From Actinokineospora auranticolor (lineage in GTDB: Bacteria; Actinomycetota; Actinomycetes; Mycobacteriales; Pseudonocardiaceae), in assembly GCF_002934265.1 (NCBI RefSeq), contig NZ_PTIX01000009.1, positions 62,001-126,000 on the forward strand: 64,000 bases of DNA, in the 5' to 3' direction. The notes beneath the pieces are model-generated. The model saw nothing but the letters and a program-made list of their open reading frames with translations. It ran no database searches and was not told the origin of the DNA. This document shows, piece by piece, positions 51,533 through 63,551 of this stretch; the stretch's first letter is position 1; each line of letters opens with the position of its first letter. The position numbers and the translations under genes were made by a program.

Positions 51533-53365
51533 TCACTCGACAGTGACGCTTTTGGCTAGATTGCGCGGTTTGTCGATATCGCGGCCGAGCGCCTTGGCGG
51601 TGTGGTACGCCAGGAGCTGCAAGGGGATCGTCAGCAGGATCGGGTCCAGTTCGGGCTCACCGCGCGGCACCCGGATGACCTCGTCGGCCAGGCCGTCGGG
51701 CAGGTCCGCGTTGGTGACCGCGATGACGGGGCCGCCGCGCGCGCGGATCTGCTCGATGGTGCCGATGTTCTTGGTCAGCAGCTCGTCGTCGGGGACGATC
51801 ACGACGCTCGGCATCTCGGCGTCGATCAGCGCCAGCGGGCCGTGCTTGAGCTCCGCGGCCTGGTACGCCTCGGCGTGCACGTACGAGATCTCCTTGAGCT
51901 TCTGCGCCCCCTCGCGCGCGACGGGCCAGCCGCGCACGCGGCCCAGGAAGAACATGTGCCGCGCGTCGGCGAACCGCTTGGCGATCCGCTCGATCTCCGC
52001 GTCCTCGGCCACGATCCGCGCGACCCGCTCCGGCAGCGCGCGCAGCCCGGCGACGATCCGCTGGCCGGAGGCGGCGCTCAGGTCGCGGACCCGGCCCAGC
52101 AGCAGGCCGAGCATCGCGAAGGACACCGTCATGTTGGTCAGCGCCTTGGTGGAGGCCACCGACACCTCGGGGCCTGCGTGCAGGAACACGCCGCTGCCGC
52201 ACTCGCGCGCGATGGCGCTGCCGACGACGTTCACCGCGCCGATCACCCGGCCGCCCTTGCGGCGCAGCTCCTGCACCGCGGCCAGGGTGTCGAGCGTCTC
52301 GCCGGACTGGCTGATCGCCACGTAGAGCGTGTCCGGGTCGACGACCGGGTTGCGGTAGCGGAACTCCGAGGCCGGTTCGGCGTCGGCGGGGATGCGGGCC
52401 AGCTCCTCGACCAGCGTCGCGCCCATCTGCCCGGCGTAGTAGGCGGAGCCGCAACCGAGGAACTTGACGCGCTTGATCGCGCGCAGCGCCATCGGGTCCA
52501 GGCCGAGGCCGCCCAGGTGCGCGGTGGCGAAGCGCTCGTCGAGGCGGCCCGCGAGCGCCCGGGCGATGGCCTCGGCCTGCTCGGCCATCTCCTTGCGCAT
52601 GAAGTCGCTGTGCCCGCCCAGCTCGTAGTCGTCGGCGACCAGGTCGACGGTGGTGGGCTGCTTGCTGGTGGTGCGCCGCGAGTCCAGCGTGGACGTGCGG
52701 TACTCCCCCGCCGTCAGGGTGGCGAGCTCGCCGTCGTCGAGGAACACCACGCGCTGGGTGTGGTGCACGAGCGCGGCCACGTCGGAGGCGACGAACATCT
52801 CGCCGTCGCCGACGCCGAGCACGATCGGGCTGCCGTTGCGGGCGACCACCAGCTCGTCGGGGCGGGTGCGGTCGAGCACGACGAGCCCGTAGGTGCCCTC
52901 GACGCCGCGCAGGGCGGCGCGAACGGCGTCCTCCAGCGTCGGCGCGCCTGCCAGCTCAGCGGCGACCAGGTGGGCCAGCGCCTCGGTGTCGGTGTCGGAG
53001 ACCAGCTCGACGCCGTCGGCGACCAGCTTCGCGCGCAGCGCCTCGGCGTTCTCGATGATGCCGTTGTGCACCACCGCGATCCGGCCCTCGGCGTCCAGGT
53101 GCGGGTGCGCGTTGCGGTCCGACGGCTCACCGTGGGTGGCCCAGCGGGTGTGCGCGATGCCGGTGGTGGCCGGGCTGGGCGCGGACTCGGCGAGCCGGTC
53201 GCGCAGGTCGCGGACCCGGCCCTCGGTCTTGGTCACGGTGATCCGGCCGCGGCGCAGCACCGCGACCCCGGCGGAGTCGTACCCCCGGTACTCCAGCCGG
53301 TGCAGGCCCTCGACGAGGACCGGGGTGGCCGCGCGGCCACCGATGTATCCGACGATCCCACACAC
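51533..53365 (-). CDS. glmS: Glucosamine-fructose-6-phosphate aminotransferase (GlmS)
   Basis: A 610-residue enzyme of standard length. The N-terminal glutaminase (about 1-235) starts with the catalytic Cys2 (MCGIVGYIG) and RLEYRGYDSAG. Two SIS domains follow (about 285-425 and 455-600), and the protein ends in KSVTVE. It makes glucosamine-6-phosphate from fructose-6-phosphate and glutamine for wall synthesis. The GTG start at 53365 is fixed because Cys2 must follow it directly. No glmS ribozyme-like leader was recognised. The small unknown gene lies 15 bases upstream on the same strand. Confidence 0.97.
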   Translation of the reverse strand: MCGIVGYIGGRAATPVLVEGLHRLEYRGYDSAGVAVLRRGRITVTKTEGRVRDLRDRLAESAPSPATTGIAHTRWATHGEPSDRNAHPHLDAEGRIAVVHNGIIENAEALRAKLVADGVELVSDTDTEALAHLVAAELAGAPTLEDAVRAALRGVEGTYGLVVLDRTRPDELVVARNGSPIVLGVGDGEMFVASDVAALVHHTQRVVFLDDGELATLTAGEYRTSTLDSRRTTSKQPTTVDLVADDYELGGHSDFMRKEMAEQAEAIARALAGRLDERFATAHLGGLGLDPMALRAIKRVKFLGCGSAYYAGQMGATLVEELARIPADAEPASEFRYRNPVVDPDTLYVAISQSGETLDTLAAVQELRRKGGRVIGAVNVVGSAIARECGSGVFLHAGPEVSVASTKALTNMTVSFAMLGLLLGRVRDLSAASGQRIVAGLRALPERVARIVAEDAEIERIAKRFADARHMFFLGRVRGWPVAREGAQKLKEISYVHAEAYQAAELKHGPLALIDAEMPSVVIVPDDELLTKNIGTIEQIRARGGPVIAVTNADLPDGLADEVIRVPRGEPELDPILLTIPLQLLAYHTAKALGRDIDKPRNLAKSVTVE

Positions 53366-53380
53366 GTGCGTGCTGCTCCC

Positions 53381-53650
53381 TTACCCGTAGACGATGCGGC
53401 GCAACTGGCGTTCGCTCAGCGCGGGCGCGGCGACCGGTCGGGCGGCCAGTTCGGCGGCCACCCGGGTCCAGATCTGGGCGTTGCGGTACTGCCCGCGCCG
53501 CAGCTCGGCGTGCCTGCGCCGGACGTAGTCCTCGACGGTCTCGCCGAAGTAGGCCACGATGTCGGCGACGACCCGCGCGGCCACCTCCGGGGACAACCCG
53601 GTGGTACCCGCGACGTGCCGGACGAGGTCCGGCGGCGGTGACTCGGTCAC
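53381..53650 (-). CDS. Small conserved-looking protein of unknown function upstream of glmS
   Basis: An 89-residue helical protein. A middle segment FGETVEDYVRRRHAELRRGQ and a tail SERQLRRIVYG stand out; both are charged and look like a small DNA- or protein-binding helix bundle. GTG 53650 is preferred over GTG 53665 because AAGG lies six bases ahead of it. The gene ends 15 bases before glmS and probably shares its transcript. No family is recognised. Confidence 0.6.
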   Translation of the reverse strand: MTESPPPDLVRHVAGTTGLSPEVAARVVADIVAYFGETVEDYVRRRHAELRRGQYRNAQIWTRVAAELAARPVAAPALSERQLRRIVYG

Positions 53651-53717
53651 GCCAGACCTTGACACCCGAGAAGCTCGATGGGCAAGTTTCCTGCCCGATT
53701 TCGGGCAGGAAACTGGG

Positions 53718-54353
53718 TCAGCTGGGGGTGACGAACCCGGACTCGTAGGCCGCGATCACCGCCTGTGTCCGGTCGCGCGCGCCGAGTTTCGCCAGCACGT
53801 TGCCCACGTGCGTCTTGACCGTCTGGAGGGTGACGAACAGCCGCTCGGCGATCTCGGCGTTGGACAGGCCGGTCGCCATCAGCCGCAGCACCTCGGCCTC
53901 GCGCTCGGTGATGCCCGCGAGCCGCTTGTGCGCGGTGCCCCGGCCCGCGGCCAGGGCCCGGATGGCGGCCGGGAACAGCAGCGACTCCCCCTCGGCGACG
54001 ACCCGGATCGCGCGCACGATGTCGGCGGCGCGGGTGCGCTTGAGCAGGAACCCGCTCGCGCCGACGCGCAGGGCGTCGTAGACGTAGTCGTCGTTCTCGA
54101 AGGTGGTGACGACGATGACCTTGGGCGGGTCGGGGTGGGCGACGAGCCGCCGGGTGGCGTCGATGCCGTCGACGCCGGGCATGCGCACGTCCATCAGCAC
54201 GACGTCCGGGGCCAGGTCGGCGACCAGGGCGGGCACCTCGGCGCCGTCGGCCGCCTCGCCGACGACGCGCAGGTCGGGCTCGGTGTCGATGATCATCCGC
54301 AGGCCGGTGCGGATCAGGTCCTCGTCGTCGACGAGCAGCACGGTGGCGGTCAC
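53718..54353 (-). CDS. NarL/FixJ-type response regulator
   Basis: A 211-residue regulator. The receiver domain has DD (9-10), phospho-acceptor Asp55 in VLMDVRMPG and Lys near 105 (LLKRT). The LuxR HTH (about 148-205) has ITEREAEVLRLMATG and VKTHVGNVLAKLGARDRTQA. GTG 54353 is set by a four-base GTGA overlap with the kinase stop. Its targets are not visible in the window. The nearest gene on the same strand is the small one before glmS, 67 bases away. Confidence 0.92.
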   Translation of the reverse strand: MTATVLLVDDEDLIRTGLRMIIDTEPDLRVVGEAADGAEVPALVADLAPDVVLMDVRMPGVDGIDATRRLVAHPDPPKVIVVTTFENDDYVYDALRVGASGFLLKRTRAADIVRAIRVVAEGESLLFPAAIRALAAGRGTAHKRLAGITEREAEVLRLMATGLSNAEIAERLFVTLQTVKTHVGNVLAKLGARDRTQAVIAAYESGFVTPS

Positions 54354-55573
54354 GCGTACCGCCCGAGGGGGAGCCGGACCCGGACGACCCAGCGGCCGTC
54401 CTCGGGCCCGGCGGTGATGTGCCCGCCGAGCACCTCGACCCGTTCGCGCATGCCCACCAGTCCCTGTCCGCCACCCGCGCGCGGCGCGCGGACCCGGTCG
54501 CCGATCGGGTTGTCGATCTCCAGCTCGACCTCGGCGCCGACGTCGAGCCGCAGTCCCACCGGGACGGTACCGGCGTGGCGCAGCGCGTTGGTCAGGCACT
54601 CCTGGACGATCCGGTACGCCTCCCGGGAGACGGCGGCGGGTGGGGCGTCGAGGTCGCCCGCGAGGTCGGCCGTGACCTCGGCGCCCGCGAGCCTGGTGCG
54701 CTCGAGGAGGCCGGGGAGGTCTTTGAGGGTCCACTGTGGAGTCTTGGTTGCCGGGTCGGCGGCGCGCAGCAGGCCCAACACGTGGTCGAGGTCGGCAACG
54801 GCGGAACGCGCGGAGTCCTCGATGGCGGCCAGCGCGCGTTCGACGAACTCGGGTTCGGTGTCCAGCACCCGCCGGGCCGCGGCGGCCTGCACGGTGACCA
54901 CGCTGAGCGCGTGGCCGACGGAGTCGTGCAACTCCCGTGCGAGTCGGTTGCGCTCGGCCAGTTGTCCGGCCCGGTGTTCCAGCCAGGCCAGCCGCTCGTG
55001 GGTGGAGGGGCCGAGCAGCCGCGGCGCGGCGCGGGTCAGCGCCGCGCCACCGAGGGTGGCCAGGTGGAAGATCAGCAGCACGGCCCCGATGCCCACGAAC
55101 GGCACCCAGGCGGCCTGCCAGCCGTCACCGAAGCGGAGCGGGCCGCCGAGGAAGTTCAGCTCGCCGGTGTAGGGGACGGTGAACGCGACCACGGCGGCGG
55201 GCGGCACGGCGAGGGTGAGGCCGCTGACGATGGCGCCGGTGACGAGGTGGGCCAGGAACCAGAGGGCGAAGCGCCACCGGGCCGACCAGGACGGGGCGGG
55301 GGCCTGTTCGGGAACCTTGTCCCCCAACAGTTCCCGCGCCGCCGCCACCTCGACCACCCGGACGGCGGGGATGAACGCGATGACGACCACGAACAGCAGG
55401 GAGAGCAGGCTGGTCAGCGGGACCACCAACCACATCGGCCAGCCGGTGGTGGCGGGCGGGATCACCGTCCCGGCGGCGAAGGCGCAGGGGGTGAACAGCG
55501 CGCCGCCGAGCACGAGGTGCGCCCACCGGCGGTAGGTGCGGGTCTGGAAGACGGGCCCCAGTAGTCCTGCCAT
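54350..55573 (-). CDS. Sensor histidine kinase, HisKA_3 type
   Basis: A 407-residue kinase with four hydrophobic segments in the first 180 residues and no PAS or HAMP domain. The dimerisation helix reads ELHDSVGHALSVVTVQA (phospho-acceptor His216); the ATPase domain has RHAG, the N box (NALRHAG) and GQGLVGMRERV near the end. It pairs with the regulator encoded directly downstream. The membrane part is DUF7134-like in layout (inferred), so the signal is unknown. ATG 55573 is the first sensible start; no good ribosome binding site is seen. Confidence 0.9.
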   Translation of the reverse strand: MAGLLGPVFQTRTYRRWAHLVLGGALFTPCAFAAGTVIPPATTGWPMWLVVPLTSLLSLLFVVVIAFIPAVRVVEVAAARELLGDKVPEQAPAPSWSARWRFALWFLAHLVTGAIVSGLTLAVPPAAVVAFTVPYTGELNFLGGPLRFGDGWQAAWVPFVGIGAVLLIFHLATLGGAALTRAAPRLLGPSTHERLAWLEHRAGQLAERNRLARELHDSVGHALSVVTVQAAAARRVLDTEPEFVERALAAIEDSARSAVADLDHVLGLLRAADPATKTPQWTLKDLPGLLERTRLAGAEVTADLAGDLDAPPAAVSREAYRIVQECLTNALRHAGTVPVGLRLDVGAEVELEIDNPIGDRVRAPRAGGGQGLVGMRERVEVLGGHITAGPEDGRWVVRVRLPLGRYA

Positions 55574-55648
55574 GGGTTCGATCGTGACAGGCCCGCGGTC
55601 GCGGCGACTCCCGCTCGAGGACGATTCGGCAGGGCTACCATCGCCGGG

Positions 55649-56035
55649 GTGGAGATGATCACGCATAGCCCGACCGAGGGTGTTTACCCGGCCACCGCCG
55701 ACTACGCGCACGCGGTGGAGGTGCGTGGGGCGGAGCGGTTGTTGTTCGTGGCGGGGACGATGGGGTTGGACGCGGCGGGGCGGCCCGGGGCGGGGTTGGC
55801 GGAGCAGTTGGACCTGATCTGGGACAACATCCGGGCGATCCTGGCCTCCGCCGGGATGACGGTGGACAACATCGTCCGGCTGACCAGCTACCTGGCCGAC
55901 CCCGACCACGCCGAGGCGAACGCGGCGGCGCGGGTCGCCGCGTTGGGCGGCAGGCCGGTGCCGACCACGGCGATCGTGGCGCGGACGCTGGTGCGCGAGT
56001 GGCTGGTGGAGATCGAGGTCATCGCGGCGGGCTGA
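55649..56035 (+). CDS. RidA family protein
   Basis: A 128-residue RidA/YjgF/UK114 protein with the central GTMGLDAAG and EQLDLIWDNIRAILASAG segments and the late VPTTAIVARTLVREWLVEIEVIA block. The substrate-binding Arg that classic RidA has near residue 105 appears in this last block, but the family is broad. Members deaminate reactive enamines from amino-acid metabolism, or act in other pathways when the Arg is lost. Start could be GTG 55649 or ATG 55655. It is divergent from the sensor kinase gene. Confidence 0.88.
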   Translation: MEMITHSPTEGVYPATADYAHAVEVRGAERLLFVAGTMGLDAAGRPGAGLAEQLDLIWDNIRAILASAGMTVDNIVRLTSYLADPDHAEANAAARVAALGGRPVPTTAIVARTLVREWLVEIEVIAAG

Positions 56036-56225
56036 GGGGGCGGTCGCTCGCGCCGAGGACGGCGGAAGGACGTGGCGGCAAAGGAAGCGGCCCGGTGGGA
56101 GTGTTGGCCGGGCAACAGCGGTCAAAGCCGCCATCGCGGTGAGTCGATGGGCTCGACCCGGTGGCGAACGCGGCGGGTGGGCAAGGCGGGTTGGTGGCCT
56201 GGGGGCGAGCCGAGGGGCGTCCGCG

Positions 56226-56789
56226 TCATCGCGCGTGGGTGTGGGTGGCGGTGCGGAGTTCGGCGAACTTGGTGGCGAAATCCGGCAGTTGGTAGTGGGC
56301 GTTGAGGCCGCTGGGGTTCGGCAGGACCCAGACCCTGGCCGACTCCAGGGGTTCCGGCTGTTCGCCGAGTACCGCCTTCGGCTCGCCGAACGCGGTTCGG
56401 TAGGCCGTCACGCCGACCACCGCGAGGATGTGGGGGACGTGCTCGGCGACCAGCTTCCGCAGGCGGATGCCGCCCTCCGCCAGCTCGTCGTCGGTCAGCT
56501 CGTCCGCGCGGGCCGTGGCGCGGGCGACGAGGTTGGTGACGCCCAACCCGAAGTCCGGCAGCAGGTCCTGCTCGTCCGGCCGCAGCAGGCGGGGGGTGAG
56601 GCCGGACAGGTGCAGGGCGGGCCAGAACCTGTTGCCCGGTCTGGCGAAGTGGTGGCCGGTGGCCGCGGCGTACAGGCTCGGGTTGATCCCGCAGAACACG
56701 ATATCGAGGCCGGGGGCGATGACGTCGGGAATGGTCTGGTCCTTTGCCGCGGCAAGCTCGGCGCGCGTGGGTCGGGGCACGCCCATCAT
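56226..56789 (-). CDS. mug: G/U mismatch-specific DNA glycosylase (MUG)
   Basis: A 187-residue member of the uracil-DNA glycosylase superfamily. The active-site motif GINPSLYAA (34-42) has Asn in the water-activating position, and NPSGLNAHY (about 157-165) is the second conserved loop that enters the DNA. MUG removes uracil or ethenocytosine opposite guanine in base-excision repair. ATG 56789 or the next ATG two bases of sequence later starts the gene. It stands alone between the RidA gene and the end of the suf operon. Confidence 0.9.
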   Translation of the reverse strand: MMGVPRPTRAELAAAKDQTIPDVIAPGLDIVFCGINPSLYAAATGHHFARPGNRFWPALHLSGLTPRLLRPDEQDLLPDFGLGVTNLVARATARADELTDDELAEGGIRLRKLVAEHVPHILAVVGVTAYRTAFGEPKAVLGEQPEPLESARVWVLPNPSGLNAHYQLPDFATKFAELRTATHTHAR

Positions 56790-56877
56790 GGGACCACTCG
56801 GGTGATCATCTCGGCTACCGGCGAAGGTTGTGCGGGGCGGGTTCCCCGAGGTGTGACGCCGCTCGCTTAGCGGACCC

Positions 56878-56915
56878 CGGGGTGGATCGTCTACAAACGG
56901 GGACGATCCACCCCG
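56878..56915 (-). terminator. Terminator of the suf operon
   Basis: A perfect 14-bp stem, CGGGGTGGATCGTC and its complement (56878-56891 with 56902-56915), ten-base loop, starting ten bases after the sufT stop. Confidence 0.85.
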
Positions 56916-56925
56916 AGGCGGCGAA

Positions 56926-57303
56926 CTAGACCGTGAAACCGAGGGCGCGCAGCTGTTCGCGGCCGTCCTCGGTGATCTTCTCCGGGCCCCACGGCGGCAT
57001 CCAGACCCAGTTGATCCGGAAGTCGTCCACCAGGCCGCCGCCGGTGAGGGCGGCGCGGGTCTGGTCCTCGATCACGTCGGTCAGCGGGCAGGCGGCCGAG
57101 GTGAGGGTCATGTCGATGGTGGCGGTGTTGTCGTCCTCCACCCGGATGTCGTAGACCAGACCGAGGTCCACCACGTTGATCCCCAGCTCGGGGTCGACCA
57201 CGTCGCGCATGGCCTCCTCGAGGTCGTCGAGGGTCGCCAGGTCCGCCCGCGGCTGCTGGTCGGTCATCCCCGCGGCACCGCGCTGGACTTCTTCTGCACT
57301 CAT
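56926..57303 (-). CDS. sufT: Iron-sulfur assembly factor SufT (MIP18/DUF59)
   Basis: A 125-residue protein with the DUF59/MIP18 core: MRDVVDPELGINVVDLGLVYD (about 33-53), TLTSAACPLTD (about 66-76, conserved Cys) and VWMPPWGPEKI near the end. SufT helps hand clusters to target proteins in SUF systems. The ATG at 57303 overlaps the sufU stop by four bases (ATGA). It is the last gene of the operon, ten bases before the terminator. Confidence 0.95.
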   Translation of the reverse strand: MSAEEVQRGAAGMTDQQPRADLATLDDLEEAMRDVVDPELGINVVDLGLVYDIRVEDDNTATIDMTLTSAACPLTDVIEDQTRAALTGGGLVDDFRINWVWMPPWGPEKITEDGREQLRALGFTV

Positions 57304-57745
57304 CGGCTTGTCTCCTCAGCAGCCTTGGCGGCGGCGTCCTTGAACGCCATCCACCCCAGCAGGGCGCACTTCACCCGGGCCGGGTACTTGGCCACGCCCG
57401 CGAAGGCGATGCCGTCCTCCAGCACGTCCTCGTCCGGCTCGACCGCGCCCCTGGCGTGCATCAGCTCCTGGAACGCGTCGAACTTCGCCAGCGCGTCAGC
57501 CAGGGACCGGCCCACCACCAGGTCCGTCAGCACCGACGTGGACGCCTGGCTGATCGAACAGCCCTGCCCCTCGTACGACACGTCCGCGACCGTGCCGCCG
57601 TCGAGCCGCACCCGCAGCGTCACCTCGTCGCCGCAGGTCGGGTTGACCTGGAACGACTCGGCGTCGAACGGGTCGCGCAGGCCGCGGCCGTGCGGGTTCT
57701 TGTAGTGGTCCAGGATGATCTCCTGGTACATCTGCTGCAGCTGCA

Positions 57746-57746
<1 letters not shown>
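57300..57746 (-). CDS. sufU: SufU sulfur-transfer protein
   Basis: A 148-residue SufU. It keeps the three zinc cysteines and Asp: NPTCGD (Cys38, Asp40), GQGCSIS (Cys63) and RVKCALLGW (Cys127). SufU takes persulfide from SufS and passes it to the SufBCD scaffold. The ATG shares its first base with the TGA of sufS (TGATG). The length and the insert between Cys38 and Cys63 are typical of Gram-positive SufU, not of IscU. Confidence 0.95.
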
Positions 57747-59843
<2,097 letters not shown>

Positions 59844-59876
59844 GGTGGTTGCTTCTCCAGTCGGGTGTGGCGAAAG

Positions 59877-60191
59877 TCAGTTCAGTTTCCGGGTGACGTC
59901 GACCAGGACGTCGTCGCCGTCGACGGTGACCGCGTACACGTCGACGGGTTCGGTCGCGGGCGGCGCGGAGGGGGCGCCGGTGCGCAGGTCGAAGCACGAC
60001 CCGTGCAGCCAGCACTCCAGACCCCTGCGGGTCAGCTCCCCCTCCGACAGCGCGACCGCGGCGTGCGAGCACTCGTCGCGCAGGGCGTGGACCTCGTCAC
60101 CGCGGCGCACCAGCACCACGGCGACGCCGTCCACCTCGACCGCGAGCGGCTTGTCGACGTCCAAATCGGACAGTCCACAAGCCCGCGTCAT
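59877..60191 (-). CDS. Rieske-type [2Fe-2S] ferredoxin (SUF-linked)
   Basis: A 104-residue Rieske domain with cluster ligands Cys41-x-His43 and Cys60-x2-His63 (CSH...CWLH), 16 residues between the pairs, and no signal peptide. It resembles the ferredoxin subunits of non-haem oxygenases, but no oxygenase is near. Its place between sufD and sufC is common in Actinobacteria, so it probably carries electrons for cluster assembly. ATG 60191 overlaps the sufD stop by four bases (ATGA). Confidence 0.92.
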   Translation of the reverse strand: MTRACGLSDLDVDKPLAVEVDGVAVVLVRRGDEVHALRDECSHAAVALSEGELTRRGLECWLHGSCFDLRTGAPSAPPATEPVDVYAVTVDGDDVLVDVTRKLN

Positions 60192-61351
60192 ACCCCGACG
60201 GCTTCCAGTTCGGCCTCGATCGCGGCCTCCAAGCGCTCGCGCACCTCGGGGACCTGGATCTTCATCAGCAGTTCGTGGAAGAAGCCGCGCACGACCAGCC
60301 GCCGCGCCTGCGCCTCCGGGATGCCGCGGGCCTGGAGGTAGAACAGCTGCTCGTCGTCGAAGCGGCCGGTCGCGCTGGCGTGGCCCGCCCCGGCGATCTC
60401 GCCGGTCTCGATCTCCAGGTTCGGCACCGAGTCGGCGCGGGCGCCGTCGGTGAGCAGGAGGTTGCGGTTGAGCTCGTAGGTCTGCGTGCCCTCGGCCGCC
60501 GCGCGGATCAGCACGTCGCCAACCCAAACTGTGTGCGCGGCTGTGTCATCGGCCCCCCCACCGCCTTGCAGAGCGCCCTTGTAGACCACGTTGGACGTGC
60601 AGTTGGGCACGGCGTGGTCGACGAAGGTGCGGTGCTCGAAGTGCTGGCCCGCGTCGGCGAAGTAGAGCCCGTTCAGCTCGACCTCGGCGCCCGGACCGGC
60701 GAAGGCCGCGGTCGGCGAGACCCGGACGACGTCGCCGCCGAGGGTGACCGCCGTGTGCCGCAGCACCGCGTCGCGCCCGATCTTGGCGTGGTGCGCCGAG
60801 ACGTGCACCGCGTCGTCCGCCCAGTCCTGGATGGACACCACGGTGAGCTTCGCGCCGTCGGCCAGCACGAACTCCACGTTGTCGGCGTACACACCGGAAC
60901 CGCGGTGGTCGAGCACGACCACGGCCTCGGCGAACGCCTCGGCGCGGACCTGCACGTGCCCGTAGGCGACCTTGCCCGCGCCCGGACCGGTCACCGTGAC
61001 GGTGGTCGGCCCCGACGCGCGGGTCTCCTTGGCCACGGTGAGCACCGTGGCCGCGGTGAACGAGCTGTACGCCTGGGCCGCGACCCGGTCGGCGGGCACG
61101 CCGCCCTGCCCGAGCCGCGCGTCCCCGCGCGCCACCGACTCCACGGTGACCTCGGCGGGCGCGTCGACCTCGACCGACGCCGCCCCCGACGCGGCCGCAC
61201 CGGTGTGCAGGCCTGCCAACCGCTTCATCGGCGTGAAGCGCCAGATCTCCTCGCGCCCGCCCGGCACCTCGAAGGCGTCGACGTCGTACGAGGTGAACCA
61301 CTCCGCCCGAGACGACTCGGGAGCGGCCTTCTTCTCAACAGCGGCGGTCAT
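60188..61351 (-). CDS. sufD: SufD scaffold subunit
   Basis: A 387-residue SufD. After an N-terminal helix region comes a right-handed beta helix (about 120-330) with the HFEHRTFVDH segment (about 253-262) typical of SufD, and a C-terminal helical domain (GRFDDEQLFYLQARGIPEAQA). It forms the SufB2C2/SufBC2D scaffold. ATG 61351 lies two bases after the sufB stop, so the two are coupled. Confidence 0.95.
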   Translation of the reverse strand: MTAAVEKKAAPESSRAEWFTSYDVDAFEVPGGREEIWRFTPMKRLAGLHTGAAASGAASVEVDAPAEVTVESVARGDARLGQGGVPADRVAAQAYSSFTAATVLTVAKETRASGPTTVTVTGPGAGKVAYGHVQVRAEAFAEAVVVLDHRGSGVYADNVEFVLADGAKLTVVSIQDWADDAVHVSAHHAKIGRDAVLRHTAVTLGGDVVRVSPTAAFAGPGAEVELNGLYFADAGQHFEHRTFVDHAVPNCTSNVVYKGALQGGGGADDTAAHTVWVGDVLIRAAAEGTQTYELNRNLLLTDGARADSVPNLEIETGEIAGAGHASATGRFDDEQLFYLQARGIPEAQARRLVVRGFFHELLMKIQVPEVRERLEAAIEAELEAVGV

Positions 61352-61353
61352 GT

Positions 61354-62802
61354 TTAGCCGACCGCTCCTTCCATCTGCAGCTCGATCAGGCGGTTGAGTT
61401 CCAGGGCGTACTCCATGGGCAGCTCGCGCGCGATGGGCTCGACGAACCCGCGCACGATCATGGCCATGGCCTCGTCCTCGGTGAGGCCGCGCGACATCAG
61501 GTAGAAGAGCTGGTCGTCGCTGACCTTGGAGACGGTCGCCTCGTGGCCCATGGCCACGTCGTCCTCGCGGACGTCCACGTACGGGTACGTGTCCGACCGG
61601 CTGATCTGGTCGACCAGCAGCGCGTCGCACTTCACCGTCGACTTGGCGTGGTGGGCGCGCTTGTTGACCTGCACCAGACCGCGGTACGAGGTGCGGCCGC
61701 CGCCGCGGGCCACCGACTTGGAGATGATCGTCGAGGAGGTGTGCGGTGCCATGTGGACCATCTTGGCGCCCGCGTCCTGGTGCTGGCCCTCGCCCGCGAA
61801 GGCGATGGAGAGCACCTCGCCCTTGGCGTGCTCGCCCATCAGGAACACGGCCGGGTACTTCATGGTCACCTTGGAGCCGATGTTGCCGTCGACCCACTCC
61901 ATGGTCGCGCCCGCCTCGGCCTTGGCCCGCTTGGTGACCAGGTTGTAGACGTTGTTCGACCAGTTCTGGATCGTGGTGTAGCGGCAGCGCGCGCCCTTCT
62001 TGACCACGATCTCCACGACCGCCGAGTGCAGCGAGTCCGAGGAGTAGATCGGGGCGGTGCAGCCCTCGACGTAGTGCACGTAGGCGTCTTCGTCGACGAT
62101 GATCAGCGTCCGCTCGAACTGGCCCATGTTCTCGGTGTTGATCCGGAAGTAGGCCTGCAGCGGGATCTCGACGTGCACGCCCTTGGGGACGTAGATGAAC
62201 GAGCCGCCGGACCACACGGCGCCGTTGAGCGCGGAGAACTTGTTGTCCCCGTGCGGGATCACCGAGCCGTAGTACTCCTCGAACAGCTCCGGGTGCTCCT
62301 TGAGCGCGGTGTCGGTGTCGAGGAAGATGACACCCTGCTTCTCGAGCTCTTCGTTGATCTTGTGGTAGACCACCTCGGACTCGTACTGGGCGGCCACACC
62401 GGCGACCAGGCGGGCCTTCTCCGCCTCCGGGATGCCCAGCTTGTCGTAGGTGTTCTTGATGTCCTCCGGCAGGTCCTCCCAGGACTGGGCCTGCTTCTCG
62501 GTGGAGCGCACGAAGTACTTGATGTTGTCGAAGTCGATCCCGGACAGGTCGGCGCCCCAGGACGGCATCGGCTTGCGGTCGAAGAGCCGCAGCGCCTTGA
62601 GCCGGGACTCGAGCATCCACTCGGGCTCGTTCTTCTTGGCCGAGATGTCCCGGACCACGGCCTCCGACAGGCCGCGCTGGGCGCTGGCGCCCGCGACGTC
62701 CTTGTCCGCCCAGCCGTACTCGTACTTGCCGAGCGTCGCCAGGGTCTCGTCCTGGGTGAGCGGCTGGGGTGTGGTGGTGCGCTGCTGCGCAGCGGCAGTC
62801 AT
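61354..62802 (-). CDS. sufB: SufB scaffold subunit
   Basis: A 482-residue SufB of the usual length. It contains the long beta helix, [34 protein letters not shown] and ETKRAxA-type segments, and the C-terminal [18 protein letters not shown] helix shared with SufD. A Cys in the GCTAP block (about 257) is a known cluster-handling site. It is the main site where the new cluster forms. ATG 62802 overlaps the sufR stop by four bases (ATGA). Confidence 0.97.
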   Translation of the reverse strand: MTAAAQQRTTTPQPLTQDETLATLGKYEYGWADKDVAGASAQRGLSEAVVRDISAKKNEPEWMLESRLKALRLFDRKPMPSWGADLSGIDFDNIKYFVRSTEKQAQSWEDLPEDIKNTYDKLGIPEAEKARLVAGVAAQYESEVVYHKINEELEKQGVIFLDTDTALKEHPELFEEYYGSVIPHGDNKFSALNGAVWSGGSFIYVPKGVHVEIPLQAYFRINTENMGQFERTLIIVDEDAYVHYVEGCTAPIYSSDSLHSAVVEIVVKKGARCRYTTIQNWSNNVYNLVTKRAKAEAGATMEWVDGNIGSKVTMKYPAVFLMGEHAKGEVLSIAFAGEGQHQDAGAKMVHMAPHTSSTIISKSVARGGGRTSYRGLVQVNKRAHHAKSTVKCDALLVDQISRSDTYPYVDVREDDVAMGHEATVSKVSDDQLFYLMSRGLTEDEAMAMIVRGFVEPIARELPMEYALELNRLIELQMEGAVG

Positions 62803-63551
62803 AGGGACTTCCCTCCATCCGGAACGTTCCGCGCCGACGCGCCCGGGAGCGGCGTGTTCGGCACGTGTGTGGTGCAGGCGGCGTCGCCGCGGGCGATCGT
62901 GGCCAGCCGCTGCACGTGGGTGCCCAGCAGGTCGGCGAACGCGGCGGTCTCGATCTCGCACAGCTGCGGGAACTCGGCGGCGACGTGCGCCACCGGGCAG
63001 TGGTGCTGGCACAGCTGCTCCCCCGTGCCGACCTCCCGGGTCGACGCGGCGTACCCCTCCCTGGTGAGCGCGGTGGCCAGGGCCTCCGCGCGCCGAGCGG
63101 GGTCTTCGGGGGTGGTGACCGCTTCGCGGTGCCGGTCGACCAGGGTGGCCACCCGGCGTTCGGCGAACGCGCGGACCGCCTGTTCCCCCCCGCTCTCGGC
63201 GAGGAAGCGCAGCGCGGCGACCGCGAGGTCGTCGTAGGCGTGGCCGAAGCGGGACCGGCCCGCCTCGGTCAGCAGGTACAGCCTCGCCGGTCGGCCGCGG
63301 CCCCGGCTGCCGAGGCGGGGAGCCTCGCGGGTGCTCGCCTCCCCCTCGGCGACCAGTGCGTCCAGATGCCTGCGGACGGCGGCGGGGCTCAGGCCCAGCG
63401 CCTCGGCGATCTCGGCCGCGGCGACCGGACCCCGTTCCAGCAGCAGCCGGGCGACACCGCGGCGGGTGCGACCGTCGGCCTGCTGCCCGGCCGCGGCGGG
63501 ACCGTGGCCGGTCTCCTCCGGGGCCCGAGGAGCGGGGGCGGTGTTTTTCAC
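62799..63551 (-). CDS. sufR: SufR-type [4Fe-4S] repressor of the suf operon
   Basis: A 250-residue DeoR/ArsR-like winged-helix regulator (HTH about 33-75), with the SufR cluster site in its C-terminal half: [21 protein letters not shown] (Cys181, Cys185, Cys198). With its cluster it represses the operon; when clusters run short it releases it. The GTG start at 63551 lies inside the operator, so the mRNA is likely leaderless or very short-led; no ribosome binding site precedes it. It is the first gene of the operon. Confidence 0.93.
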   Translation of the reverse strand: MKNTAPAPRAPEETGHGPAAAGQQADGRTRRGVARLLLERGPVAAAEIAEALGLSPAAVRRHLDALVAEGEASTREAPRLGSRGRGRPARLYLLTEAGRSRFGHAYDDLAVAALRFLAESGGEQAVRAFAERRVATLVDRHREAVTTPEDPARRAEALATALTREGYAASTREVGTGEQLCQHHCPVAHVAAEFPQLCEIETAAFADLLGTHVQRLATIARGDAACTTHVPNTPLPGASARNVPDGGKSL